Source of the DNA: Planctomycetota bacterium
Lineage (GTDB): Bacteria > Planctomycetota > Planctomycetia > Planctomycetales > Planctomycetaceae
Reading direction: 5' to 3'
Length of the DNA: 64,000 nt
NCBI GenBank assembly: GCA_018242525.1
Contig: JAFEBS010000064.1
Coordinates: 26,593-90,592 of the forward strand
The notes under the pieces were generated by a model. It saw only the letters and a list, made by a program, of their open reading frames with translations. It did not search any database and was not told the origin of the DNA. The translations under genes and the position numbers were made by a program. Of the stretch, positions 19,201 through 27,756 are shown one piece after another. Within the stretch, counting starts at the first letter, position 1, and each line of letters begins with the position of its first letter.

Positions 19201-22200
19201 GGTTCAGCGCCGCCTGCAACTTATCCATCAACGCGGTCACCTGTTCGAGTTTCAGTCGAATCTCAGTTAGATGAAGCAGGCTCAACACCTGATTTGGTGT
19301 CGACACGCGATCGGCCGCTTCCGCGATCAGGTCGGACGCGCGTTTTTCCCGATGTGCCAGGGCCAGTTCGCGAACCAGACCCTGAAGCAAAGCGATCTTG
19401 TGATCGGCCAGTTCCGGGCACTCGAAGACCTGGCGGTAGATGTCGATGGCTTCGTCACAGTCGTCGTCACTCAGTCGTGGTAAAGTACTCTGCTGACGTT
19501 GAAGCTGGCCGCTTTGATCCTGAACGTGGAGCCAGGCATTCCTTTCGCCAATTGTTCGCAGGAAAATCGCTTTTGCTTCGGGGTCTTCCTTTGACAGTCG
19601 CATCAAACGGCGCGCTGCCTCGTTCTTGCCGTGGACATTTCCCAACAGGGAATTCGAGATGATCCGGTTGATCAGTTGTTCTCGACTTTCATCGTCTGCA
19701 ATCGGCATCATGGACTTGTCACGCGGCTCAGCGGACAGGCGAACCAGCCATGCCCAGGCGGCAATCCGGCATTCGCCGAACTCTCTGGGTATCCAGACAG
19801 GCTGGCGCGCCTGACCACCGACGAAACTGAGGGAACCGATCATCGGCCTTGGGGCAGATCGCGCCTGGATCATTGTCGCCTGTTGCTGAATGCTTGTCGC
19901 CGCCGACAATTGCTCGAACAACACAAAACGGTTCGCAGGCATCGTCGCGGATGAGTGCAACAACGACGGTTCGTCCTCCGGAAGGGGCAGGCTGACGAGC
20001 TTCTTGAATCGCTCAATCGCAATCGGGATCGATCCAGATTTGGTTTGAGCCACAGCCTCACGATAGAGCAACTCCCAATCCTCAGGAAATCGACGCCGCA
20101 ATTGATTGATGCGAGCCAGTGCTTCTGGCTTTCCGTGATTCAGTAACTCGTCCAGCAGCTTCAGGACGTCACCGGTCAATTCCCGACCGTCTGTGTCGGC
20201 AGTCAGCAGGTCCGTGGCTTCATCGGTCTCGCCCGACTTCAGCAGCAGCAGCGCCAGTTGATACCGGTCGGAATTCTGGGTTGTCACTTCCCAGACTCGC
20301 CGCTGATACCGAATCGCCGCCGGGAGGTCGTTCTGCTGTTCCGCGAGTCGCCGCAGGTGTGACAACAAGTCTGTATCGCGTGTTTCTTCGGTCCACAGTG
20401 TCTCCAGTTTGCGCAAGGCATTGGCAAAGTCCTTGGCCGTCTCATAGACCTGAGCCAGGCAGATCGTCAGGTCTCTCTCCTGAGCCGGGTCCTGGGCGAT
20501 CCGCTCCAGGCGAGCCATCAGCACGTTCAGTTGCCCCAGCTTGGAGTAGGTCTCGGACAACTGCTGAACAAGCGCCAGCCGGTCCTCCAGACCCCGTGAC
20601 CGGTCGAACGCCTGCCATAACAACTCAATGGCTTCCGCCGACTGATTGCGAGTCGCCAACGCCGCCGCGAGCTTCATCGAGGTGGCGAGGTCACCTGGGT
20701 TGGACCGCAGGGATCGTCGCAGAATCTGAATCCCTTCGTCCGCCTTTCCCAGGCGAAAACAGAGTTGAGCGACGAAATCACTCGCTTCGGAATTGTTCGG
20801 CGAGGCCGCCAGCAAGTCACGCCCGGCTTGCAACGACTCGTGCCGATTCCCCAACCGCTCCTCCAGCACACAAATGCGCCTCAGGTAATCCGTCCGCAGC
20901 TTCCGGTTCAGAACAAGAAGCTGCTTGTAGATGGCGACTGCCGACCGCAGATTGCGATGATGCTCAGACAATCGGGCCGCGGTGACGAGGACGGGCAATG
21001 ACTGTGGATTCTGCTCACGCGCCTTGGAAATGGCCTCGTCCGCTTCACGACTCAGCCCCGCCGCGTCGCAGGCCCGTGCCAGCCAGTACCAGTCGTTGTG
21101 TGGATCGTCAGGGACGGCGGCCTTCGCCAGGTTCTGGCGTACTTCCGCGATCCGGGGAAGCAATTGGTTGAGCGAATTCAATTCCGACAGTTCCCGCTGC
21201 AAATACTTTTCGCGTTCCTCCTCATTCGAGACCAGCTTTTGAACGACCGCCAGTTGCTGCAGCGATTCCGCGTGCTTGTCGGCCTTCGACAGCAGATCGG
21301 CCTGCTTGACCTGCAGCTGGAAATCCTTCGGATCCAGGCGACAGGCCTGGGCATTCGATTCAATCGCTTCGTTCAGTTGGTCGTGCTGAGCCAGGATCTC
21401 GGCCAGTCGCGCCAGGTTGGGGGCCGTTCGCCGCGCTCCCGCCGCAATTTCGCGCCACGTCGCCAGTGCTTCATCGGTTCGTTTCAGCGAATGCAGGTAT
21501 TCGCCCAGATACTCGCGATATTGAGCCGCCTCGGGATCCAGTCGGATCGCATCCCGGTGCAGCTCCAGTGCCTCATCCGTCATCTCGGCACGTCGAAACA
21601 GGTCGGCGACCTGAATCATGAGATGTGCATCCATCGGCCGGGCCGTGATCAGCTTGCGCCACACGGCCGCCGCCGCCGTTTTCCGGGCTGACAGTTCCCG
21701 CGTACCATCCTTCAGAATGATGCGGCCCCATTCGTGAATGATGTCGGGATTGTTGGGATCGTGGACATCCATCTGCTCATACTGACGGGCCGCTTCGTGA
21801 AACTTCTGTTCAACGATGAGCTGACCAGCCAGTGCCAGCCGCAATTCCTTGTTCGAGGGTGCCAGAGTCAGGCCCGACTGCAGCCACTTCTGCGAATCAG
21901 CCGGTCGACCTGCTGCCGCATACAGGCGCGACAGCCGCGTCATGGCGTCAATGTCGTCCGAATGTCTGGCGATCCACGCTTCGTAGTATTTCACCAGTCC
22001 GGCCTGATCGTTCGCTTTCACAAATACGGATTCAATCCGGTTCCGCACATCACGATACAGCCAGCTCTGCGGATTCAGTTCCCCCAGCACCGCTTCAAAG
22101 TCCTTCAATCCTGCGTCCGTCTTTCCCAGGCGGACCCGAATTTCCGCCACTTCCACGCGGAACTGCGACTGTCGGTACTTGTCGTTCGTCGTCTTGACCA

Positions 22201-22840
22201 GAGCTTCGAAACGCGGCAAGGCAGCCACGAAATCACTCTCTTCCAAAAGGATCGCAGCGATCTGTTCCTGAACACGGGGGTTATTGGGGAACTGCTGCTC
22301 GAGTCGACTCCAGACTTCCAGCGCCTTGTCATTTCGCTGAGCTCGCTGGTAGGTCCGCCCCAATGCCTGAAACAGATCCAGCAGATCCTGTGCAGCGGGC
22401 TTCCGCTCGATCGCCCGTTCGAAGGCTTCAGCCGCCTGATCGATCTCGCCTCCCAGAACCAGCAATTGCCCCAGGTGATACGAAGCCATGGCGTTGGTGG
22501 CGTCGAGTGCTTCCGCCTGGGTGAACGCACGGATCGCGTCGGCATCCCGTCCCAACCTGGACTCGACCAGCCCGACAATCATCCAGGCCGCGGCCGCCTG
22601 CTGCCCGCCCAACACTTCGGCCTTCGAGCGATACGTGTTGACGAGTTCTTCCAGCGTCCCCTGGTCGGCGTGATATCCATAGACCTTGTCAAACGCCGTC
22701 CCACGCCGGGGGTTTCGTTCCAGCACCATCGTGAATCGCTGGATCACCGCTTCGTCATCAGCGGTCTCCTGTGCGAAAGAACAGGCTGCAGCGAGCATTG
22801 TGATCGCGAACAACACGAGAGACAGAACTCGTCGAGACAT
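16232..22840 (-). CDS. Giant secreted tetratricopeptide-repeat protein (2202 residues)
   Basis: A signal peptide with a possible lipobox (MSRRVLSLVLFAITMLAAAC) starts the protein, so it is exported, either as a lipoprotein at that Cys or cleaved after FAQ. Almost the whole length is TPR-like helical repeats, for example AVIQRFTMVLERNPRRG, AIRAFTQAEALDATNAMA, YHLGQLLVLGG, ALELHRDAIRLDPEAAQYRE and AIRYQRRVW. Two low-complexity Gly/Gln/Ala segments interrupt it (around QAALNQAGGGQAGSTAIP). No enzymatic motif seen. TPR solenoids bind peptides and scaffold complexes. It is convergent with the receptor kinase and separated from it only by the palindromic element. A periplasmic or surface scaffold is the plain inference. 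Confidence 0.88.
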   Translation of the reverse strand: MSRRVLSLVLFAITMLAAACSFAQETADDEAVIQRFTMVLERNPRRGTAFDKVYGYHADQGTLEELVNTYRSKAEVLGGQQAAAAWMIVGLVESRLGRDADAIRAFTQAEALDATNAMASYHLGQLLVLGGEIDQAAEAFERAIERKPAAQDLLDLFQALGRTYQRAQRNDKALEVWSRLEQQFPNNPRVQEQIAAILLEESDFVAALPRFEALVKTTNDKYRQSQFRVEVAEIRVRLGKTDAGLKDFEAVLGELNPQSWLYRDVRNRIESVFVKANDQAGLVKYYEAWIARHSDDIDAMTRLSRLYAAAGRPADSQKWLQSGLTLAPSNKELRLALAGQLIVEQKFHEAARQYEQMDVHDPNNPDIIHEWGRIILKDGTRELSARKTAAAAVWRKLITARPMDAHLMIQVADLFRRAEMTDEALELHRDAIRLDPEAAQYREYLGEYLHSLKRTDEALATWREIAAGARRTAPNLARLAEILAQHDQLNEAIESNAQACRLDPKDFQLQVKQADLLSKADKHAESLQQLAVVQKLVSNEEEREKYLQRELSELNSLNQLLPRIAEVRQNLAKAAVPDDPHNDWYWLARACDAAGLSREADEAISKAREQNPQSLPVLVTAARLSEHHRNLRSAVAIYKQLLVLNRKLRTDYLRRICVLEERLGNRHESLQAGRDLLAASPNNSEASDFVAQLCFRLGKADEGIQILRRSLRSNPGDLATSMKLAAALATRNQSAEAIELLWQAFDRSRGLEDRLALVQQLSETYSKLGQLNVLMARLERIAQDPAQERDLTICLAQVYETAKDFANALRKLETLWTEETRDTDLLSHLRRLAEQQNDLPAAIRYQRRVWEVTTQNSDRYQLALLLLKSGETDEATDLLTADTDGRELTGDVLKLLDELLNHGKPEALARINQLRRRFPEDWELLYREAVAQTKSGSIPIAIERFKKLVSLPLPEDEPSLLHSSATMPANRFVLFEQLSAATSIQQQATMIQARSAPRPMIGSLSFVGGQARQPVWIPREFGECRIAAWAWLVRLSAEPRDKSMMPIADDESREQLINRIISNSLLGNVHGKNEAARRLMRLSKEDPEAKAIFLRTIGERNAWLHVQDQSGQLQRQQSTLPRLSDDDCDEAIDIYRQVFECPELADHKIALLQGLVRELALAHREKRASDLIAEAADRVSTPNQVLSLLHLTEIRLKLEQVTALMDKLQAALNQAGGGQAGSTAIPGTNSAVIVEQVAGPLIAAVGGGPETAEVLTAAWRSYLRLLVREMSQPVSISPSRNAPGAMIVTQINGRIVRVIGQPDANEVMLHALIHFHANTFLALEGIRRNMAAQPRPDLIAHFAAEAEARKDSPEEHLLWQHSLAYLLWKDDQQSRALQILEGVVKQFPNRKRLRIGLARQYALAHQAEAALTVLEGAGVDTSPEQAEIDTLLLAYAAEAGLPDRVRTVSQRIARDHAINPQEASQISRQMIELKLYEEAEEYLLRANLSGGPLAIVIDVRTSFMEVLLLRGKSEQAASLAQKILGMTEKSTPVGTTVQIPGAAATFRPGAAVPFQARTQSGSDFSSHRLRCYKVLSETGQLEKMIESAEQEFKANPDSPALSNRLSGLYTAAGNHEKLDELHVLMLKKHVDKPEIRYALVLKYLEAGKSDDSLEQMKILLERNAEFFVARCSDTLKRYDGRPELVGFARLLVRLDWAPKENNEKQRLALHLSLLPTLIDRLWSRQPTQDVADELFLKVWNAVPDHRVLLLQRFRNDHWWSLNVVRDELRTLVSRQADSGSDFKVFGRVLGAGEAGRTTVWTRILDLAAAEMRLDDLASEVEKGLQQFPDWLAGAAMLGSIDLRRGNLEAGRDRLDKLFPELQAGLAANPTMAWEIGQELVRYDKCLDVGEKYYRVAIQQDGRADWMSVASSAGALINAYVALGRQADARKLLRSSVPAALRMDADPPLVPTRTDLVQALSIARRLRSLDYPLDAVEVYMAALDRSVGLQISGYNPRTEVESSFVVAFSEVKPEVLVEYLEDLQTQGRMLNLHLFVRSTDPGQGRMYSRWGSLLGEVSRNPSLAERVRVALDRTTTTEPDRIEPLLVSALLAMSARDESRRTAMVEKLVKFIEDHPLEKDSTSMKPIPMDWIGLWLIARECLTQPAMAASGDKLGQQALQSARVMRMPEFERAILTEWIRIAAASNQQETVDRLTNELGQIKP

Positions 22841-22994
22841 CGAATCTGCTCCTGCCGGGATTCTGCATTGGCGGTCTCCGTCCGCCGGATTTAGAGCATA
22901 ACGTCTTTATTGGCCTGAAGCAATTTTGTGCTGCGTATCCACTGACGGCACCGGGCTCACAATGCCGGACTCGACCCGGTCGTGCCGCACATCC

Positions 22995-23225
22995 GTGAGC
23001 GGCAAGGCGCTAGCCGCCGGTGTATTCTCAATCGTGCCCGAAGAACCGGCGCTGCCTCGCTGACGCTTTGGGTTGCATTGTGAGCCGCACGGCGCAAGCC
23101 GCATTCTCACTCGTACGTGAAGAACCCGCGGCTAGCGCCGTGCGGCTCACAAAGTAAATGCGAATGGGCGATAGCCGCCGATGTATTCTCACTCGTACCC
23201 GAAGAACCGGCGGCCGCTCACAAAG
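22995..23225. repeat. Cluster of about four CCGCGGCTAGCGCCGTGCGG-type repeats in both orientations
   Basis: Units at about 22995-23030, 23079-23110, 23124-23153 and 23170-23222 alternate in orientation. The middle two form a hairpin with about 24 paired bases (left arm TTGTGAGCCGCACGGCGC, right arm GCGCCGTGCGGCTCACAA). The unit also occurs twice at 6599-6672. The block fills the 22841-23231 gap, which otherwise should carry the promoter of the giant TPR gene near its right... start at 22840; no other gene is seen there. Confidence 0.7.
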
Positions 23226-23231
23226 CAAGTG

Positions 23232-24197
23232 TCACTGGCGACCGCCAAGCTCGTTGCATCGGACCGGTTGCTCTTCCACGCAGTTGCACTTGTGTGGTAG
23301 TCCCCAGCGGTGGTGCGAGGCGGTCTGGGAAACATATTCGGCGATGAAGTACTCGGTATGATCGAGGCCGAATTCCGCGACGTCAAAGTCGGGAGGGGGC
23401 GGAGAAACGACTGCGAAGGCTTTGATGGATTCTGTCGGGAAGAATCGGAACGGCACATGGCTGGTCTGGATTTGTTCCTGGCCATCAGGTCCGGGAACGA
23501 TATCCCTGGAAACACAACTCATCAGTTCCATCGTTCCCGACTCCGAGTCAACGAGGATTCCGTTGAACCGTTGATTGTTCACGTCGATAAAACTGACCTG
23601 TGAGCCGACTGCAGTCCGCGCGATTTGGTTTCGGATCTGTTCAGTCGCACCGGCATCGCAGTCAAAAGCGTTCGCATCGAGTGGCTCTACCCAACGTTGT
23701 TGTCGACCGCTCGTGAAAACAATCGTGTCTGGAGTGAATTCATGGACGTCATCGGCGTGTTCCAGAGAAACAGATTCTGGCGCGATTTTGGTGAGGTCCG
23801 AGAAGGACGTGAGTGACGAAGTCTTGAACGACTTCAGCGGGACCTGAATTCTCTTGGCGCAAGCCTGCCCATCTGGATTCTGAACGACCTCCACGGTTAC
23901 ACAATTCAGTAACTGGAATTCGTGTTTATTTGCACGGAGAAGGATTCCGGCAAAGCTTCGATGAGCTTCGTCGGCAATGACGACATACGAACCGGGAGTG
24001 GAACGCAGTAGCAAATGGGTCTGTAACTCGTTGTCGCTGGCAAATGACTCGTTCCGATGAAAGATTCGCGCCAGCGAGAATCCATGAATCGAATCGTTGC
24101 CTGGTTCACCTCGTCCCAGGCCGACCGAATTGATGGTCGTGCATCCGGTCAAGACGCCGCACATAAGAAGCGTCATCCGGATTGGCCAGCACCACAT
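23232..24197 (-). CDS. Lipoprotein with an internal duplication, unknown function
   Basis: 321 residues, or 314 if it starts at the ATG at 24176 (MTLLMCGVLTGC). The N-terminus is a lipoprotein signal with lipobox LTGC (Cys19 in the long form). Two units of about 62 residues are clearly related: 69-130 (SYVVIADEAHRSFAGILL, LLNCVTVEVVQNPDGQ, VPLKSF) and 199-260 (SQVSFIDVNNQRFNGILV, LMSCVSRDIVPGPDGQ, VPFRFF). Each is beta-rich and looks like a small barrel (SH3- or Sm-like in pattern: a loop, a hydrophobic strand pair, an acidic turn). The central cysteine is conserved in both copies. The protein is probably anchored to a membrane facing the periplasm. Family not recognised. Confidence 0.7.
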   Translation of the reverse strand: MWCWPIRMTLLMCGVLTGCTTINSVGLGRGEPGNDSIHGFSLARIFHRNESFASDNELQTHLLLRSTPGSYVVIADEAHRSFAGILLRANKHEFQLLNCVTVEVVQNPDGQACAKRIQVPLKSFKTSSLTSFSDLTKIAPESVSLEHADDVHEFTPDTIVFTSGRQQRWVEPLDANAFDCDAGATEQIRNQIARTAVGSQVSFIDVNNQRFNGILVDSESGTMELMSCVSRDIVPGPDGQEQIQTSHVPFRFFPTESIKAFAVVSPPPPDFDVAEFGLDHTEYFIAEYVSQTASHHRWGLPHKCNCVEEQPVRCNELGGRQ

Positions 24198-24371
24198 TTC
24201 GCTTCTTTCACTGGGAACTCGCAGCAGAATTCATGGCTGCCCGGACGACAACCGGCCCCTATATGTTGACCGGCGAATCACAGTCAATAGGGGTATCGTC
24301 GGTTGCAGGAAACGATCACAACAGGCGTGAAGAAAGATCCGGCGCGTCGGCAGATTCAGCCGATTGCCGGT

Positions 24372-25742
24372 TCAGACCAACTTCCACCCCTTGCGGTATT
24401 CACGCTGAATGATTCCAGCCGCCTCGGGAGCGTTCGGGCATCGCAGGTTCGCCGCATCCCACTCGATTTTCTTCCCCACACGGTAGGCGACGTTCCCCAG
24501 GTGATTGGCTTCGGTCAGCCAACCGGAGTACTCGAAGTTGCAGGTCGTCTTCAGATCGGTCTTGCAGGCCCGCACCCATTCGGCCTGCTGGCCGGGTGAT
24601 TCGGGGAGGAATGGGTCTGGACGCTTGAAGTCCTTGAACTGGTCTTCTGGCAACAGCAGATGCTTGCTGTAATCGGACAACAGCATTCCCTTGTCACCGA
24701 TGAACAGCGCCGCGCTGTCCCATTGGGGAATCCCCTTTTCGGTCCAGATCCTGGGCTTGTTGACTCCCTGGTACCACGTGAGCTTTACTGCCGGCATGTC
24801 TCCACGGGGCCCGTATTCGTACGTCGCCTGCATGGAGGCCGGGGCTAGGTCGGGATGAGCGGGCGGGCCGGCGGCTTCAATCGTCAGTGGTGCCTGCAGG
24901 TTCAATGCCCAGAATGGCAGATCATTCCAGTGACTGCCCAGGTCCGACATCGTGCCGCTGCCCCATTCCCACCAGCGGTACCACTTCGGACCGGGGAAGT
25001 AGACGTTGTGAAACGGTCGTTCCGGAGCCGGACCCAGCCACAAGTCCCAGTCCAGGCCTGCCGGCACTGGCGACGAATCTTGAGGGCGGTTCTGGGTCGA
25101 CACGATGTCGCCATGGGCTTTGGCGTCTTCCGGCGATTGCCAACCCCAGGCGCGGGACACCCAGACATGCGCTTCCCGCACGGGTCCGATCGCCCCGGTT
25201 TGAATCAGTTCCACGACGCGGCGGTAGTTGGAAAGCGAATGTATCTGGATCCCCATCTGGGTCGCGACCCTGGCCTTCGCCGCCGCTTCCCGAATGACGC
25301 GTGCTTCCCAGATGCTGTGAGTCAACGGCTTTTCACAATAGACATGCTTTCCGTTTTGTAGAGCCGCCAGAGTCGCAAAGGCATGCGTATGCTCGCACGT
25401 GCTGACCACGACCGCATCAAATTCATTCGGGCGATCAAACAGCTTGCGATAATCGACGAATGTCCTGGCCTTGGGATGGGCACTGGCAGCGCGGTCCAGG
25501 TTCCCCTGATTCACATCGCACAGCATGACGATGTTTTCGGTCTTGGCGACCTCACCGAGGTTTGAGCCGCCCCGCCCCCCTGCCCCGATGACCGCCACAT
25601 TCAACTTCTCGACGACTCCCTTGGCCCGCAGGATGGCCGGAGCCGCAAACGTCGTAGCGGCCGCCACGGCTGAGGTCTTCAGGAATCGACGCCGAGTCAA
25701 CGAGTTGGCACTGGATCGAACGGCCCGAGGCGATGAACTCAT
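24372..25742 (-). CDS. Tat-exported Gfo/Idh/MocA family oxidoreductase
   Basis: 456 residues from the ATG at 25742, chosen because AAGGA lies about 7 bases upstream. A twin-arginine signal (TRRRFLKTSAVAAATTFAAP) is followed by the nucleotide-binding Rossmann motif VAVIGAGGRGGSNLGEV, the CDVNQGNLDRAA strand, the family EKP motif (VYCEKPLTHS) and GIQIHSLSNYRRVVELI. The C-terminal alpha/beta domain ends with typical planctomycete features (WLTEANHLGNVAYRVGKKIEWD). Such enzymes oxidise or isomerise sugars and cyclitols using a tightly bound NAD(P), and Tat export carries the loaded cofactor across the membrane. The substrate cannot be told. The next gene upstream on the same strand, a DapA-family aldolase, is 534 bases away with a repeat between, so cotranscription is doubtful. 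Confidence 0.92.
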   Translation of the reverse strand: MSSSPRAVRSSANSLTRRRFLKTSAVAAATTFAAPAILRAKGVVEKLNVAVIGAGGRGGSNLGEVAKTENIVMLCDVNQGNLDRAASAHPKARTFVDYRKLFDRPNEFDAVVVSTCEHTHAFATLAALQNGKHVYCEKPLTHSIWEARVIREAAAKARVATQMGIQIHSLSNYRRVVELIQTGAIGPVREAHVWVSRAWGWQSPEDAKAHGDIVSTQNRPQDSSPVPAGLDWDLWLGPAPERPFHNVYFPGPKWYRWWEWGSGTMSDLGSHWNDLPFWALNLQAPLTIEAAGPPAHPDLAPASMQATYEYGPRGDMPAVKLTWYQGVNKPRIWTEKGIPQWDSAALFIGDKGMLLSDYSKHLLLPEDQFKDFKRPDPFLPESPGQQAEWVRACKTDLKTTCNFEYSGWLTEANHLGNVAYRVGKKIEWDAANLRCPNAPEAAGIIQREYRKGWKLV

Positions 25743-25829
25743 GCTGCTATCCTTCGGTGGGTGTGAGACAGGCACGCTCGAAAGAGTCTAACCCAGGGGC
25801 GTTTGCCATACCATCGTCTGTGAGCGTCT

Positions 25830-25929
25830 GGGGTCAGGTGGATCAAAGTTCATTTTTCGCGTGTCGATCAGAATTCAATCTGTCAGTCGGTAAACCGCGA
25901 AAAAATTGAACTTTGATCCACCTGACCCC
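25830..25929. repeat. Inverted repeat GGGGTCAGGTGGATCAAAGT
   Basis: Arms at 25830-25860 and 25896-25929 pair over about 31 bases with one small bulge, leaving a 35-base loop. It shares the GGGGTCA start with the other elements but then has its own sequence. It lies upstream of the oxidoreductase gene start. Confidence 0.75.
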
Positions 25930-26276
25930 TTCGCCACTGTGCGTTGCAGTGATCCTTCCGACAGATTCGGATCGTCGAAACGATCTCTATCCGGTAGGAT
26001 ACCGATCGAACGAATTCGTGGAGAAAGCGTATGGACCGTGGCATCGAACCGGGCCCAATGCCAGCCGTCGGCAGTGACTCAGCGGTCCTGCCGTTTGAAG
26101 ATCGCCTGAATCAGAATTCGAGGTGGGCCTTAACCCATACGTTCGCGACAAATTCCGCGAACTTTGGGCTCCCCGGGACTCCGAAGAACTGCCAGACTTG
26201 CAGAGTTGACGCCATCAATGATGCGCGGCGAGCACCTGACCCCGTCGACACTGTGCCGATTCCGAGGTTTACAGAG
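25930..26276. other. Intergenic stretch with a possible gene remnant
   Basis: No intact gene is convincing here. On the plus strand a start at 26031 with GGAG upstream gives a peptide beginning MDRGIEPGPMPAVG. In another frame, positions about 26116-26210 read EFEVGLNPYVRDKF then RELWAPRDSEELPDLQS and a stop, which looks protein-like. Together they suggest a short frameshifted remnant, at low confidence. CACCTGACCCC near 26243 echoes the neighbouring repeat. Confidence 0.25.
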
Positions 26277-27305
26277 TCAAGCCATGCCACGGCGTTTCAG
26301 TTCGCTGACGACCGCCTGCACGATCGTCGACACCTCTTCGGGACTTGATCCCTTGGTATCGGTCGAGATTGAGCAGCCGCAGACCGGTTCGTCGGTAAAG
26401 CCGTGTTCGGCCAGCATGCATTGCAAAGTGTCGGCCAGCTTGACCAGTTCGGCCTGCTGATCTTCGGACAATGGCTGACGTCCCACACCCGTTTCAAAGC
26501 CACGCAGGCGAACCGCCGTACGGAACCCGTCGGGAAACTCGGCCGTATAGAGCATCGAATCGAACAGCCGCACGATGTCGTATTGCAGTTCGCGGGCTTC
26601 GTCGATCCGGTAGTCCAGCGTCAGTTCGTACAGCTTGCGAGTCAGTTCCGGAACGACTCCCGAGCTGGCATTGGTGCCGCCGTCGCAGCCAATCAGCAGC
26701 ATCGGCATCAGCGCCGCGTCCCAACCGGTCAGGAAGCTGAAGTCGGCGCGGCTGGGTCGAACGGCCTGGATCATGCGGATCATGTTCGGCAGGTCGCCTG
26801 ACGAATCCTTGATCCCCACGACCTTCGGACAGTCCTCGGCCAGCCGTTTCACGGTCGGCACGTCGATCGGGCTGGCGAACATCGGGATGTTGTACAGGGT
26901 CACGTCGATCGGCGTGTTGTCGGCGATTTCCTTGAAGTACGCGTAGACCGATCGGGGACTGAGTTTGTAATAGTACGGTGCCACGATGGCGACGGCGGTA
27001 GCTCCCATTTCGTAATAGGCTTCACAGGCGCGGACGGTTTCCTTGACGTTGGCTTCGGCAGCCCCCGCCAGGACGGGCACCCGGCCCCGGACCTGGTGGC
27101 AGATGATTTCCATGATCCGCAGGCGCTCTTCGACGGTAAACCGGGTGAACTCGCCCGTGGACCCGTTCGGGTACAGCCCGTGAACTCCCTTGGCGATCAG
27201 CCAGTCGACGTAACGGCGCAGTTCGCTTTCGTTGATGTCACCCCTGGCGTCGAGTGGCACGATGTTCGGGGTAAAAATCCCCTGGAGCTTGCTGCGCGGT
27301 GGCAT
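26277..27305 (-). CDS. Dihydrodipicolinate synthase (DapA) family aldolase
   Basis: About 342 residues from the ATG at 27305; the frame is open to 27428 but the extra N-terminus (MCICGCRPKAT...) is unlike the family. TIM-barrel landmarks: LQGIFTPNIVPLD, YPNGSTGEFTRFTVEER (the GSTGE substrate loop), VLAGAAEANVKETV, VTLYNIPMFA (catalytic Tyr), VVGIKDSSGD (Schiff-base Lys) and FLTGWDAALMPML. Both catalytic residues are kept, so it is an active class I aldolase of the DHDPS/N-acetylneuraminate lyase group. It is longer than DapA at the C-terminus (about 40 extra residues). In planctomycetes such paralogs usually act on sugar acids or sialic-acid-like substrates rather than in lysine synthesis; which one cannot be decided here. 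Confidence 0.88.
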   Translation of the reverse strand: MPPRSKLQGIFTPNIVPLDARGDINESELRRYVDWLIAKGVHGLYPNGSTGEFTRFTVEERLRIMEIICHQVRGRVPVLAGAAEANVKETVRACEAYYEMGATAVAIVAPYYYKLSPRSVYAYFKEIADNTPIDVTLYNIPMFASPIDVPTVKRLAEDCPKVVGIKDSSGDLPNMIRMIQAVRPSRADFSFLTGWDAALMPMLLIGCDGGTNASSGVVPELTRKLYELTLDYRIDEARELQYDIVRLFDSMLYTAEFPDGFRTAVRLRGFETGVGRQPLSEDQQAELVKLADTLQCMLAEHGFTDEPVCGCSISTDTKGSSPEEVSTIVQAVVSELKRRGMA

Positions 27306-27576
27306 GGTGTGACTCACTGGATTCAATTCATCAGGTGGAGAAACTTTGGCGTCTGTGACGACTTTACCGTAGAAATCCCGTGACGGAAGGGACAGCGTTG
27401 CTTTTGGTCTGCATCCGCAGATACACAATCGTTACGGTCGTTACAAACGGAAGCCCAGTCACCGGTTGGCACCGGGCGATTCACGTAGAAATCGTCGGCT
27501 GTCTGAGGGGCGTGGGTTGAAGGATAGTCGGAGACAGGGAAAATGCGGGCTCGCCGGTTTTGCTCAACAGCAACCC

Positions 27577-27728
27577 AGGGCCATCGCCGTTTTCCAATTG
27601 GGAATCGGGTGCCACGGACTTGGAGGACTTGGAGTCCGCGACATGGCCGTGCCAATGGAGCGTTCGCCACGGCCTTTCCGAAGACGGTAAGACCGTGGCA
27701 CTCGAATTTGAATACGCCGATGGCCCTG
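27577..27728. repeat. Dispersed ~150-base repeat (GTGCCACGGTCTTACCGTCT family), copy 1
   Basis: The reverse complement of 27577-27728 matches 35957-36106 through most of its length: GTGCCACGGTCTTACCGTCT at one end, GGACTCCA in the middle, and a GGCACCCGA-TCCCA-TT block followed by GGCGATGGCCCTG at the other end. It fills much of the 27306-27756 gap; nothing else is seen there. It lies immediately upstream of the TPR gene. Confidence 0.7.
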
Positions 27729-27756
27729 ACAACACACTCCCACCGAGTTCATCTCG

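Noticed and set aside
21734..22894. Plus-strand frame of 386 codons opposite the giant TPR gene
   Set aside because: Shadow frame without a recognisable fold; the minus strand carries the signal peptide and TPR repeats.
26031..26348. Plus-strand frame of 105 codons upstream of the aldolase end
   Set aside because: Its second half is a shadow of the aldolase gene and the first half has no recognisable fold; recorded only as a possible remnant.
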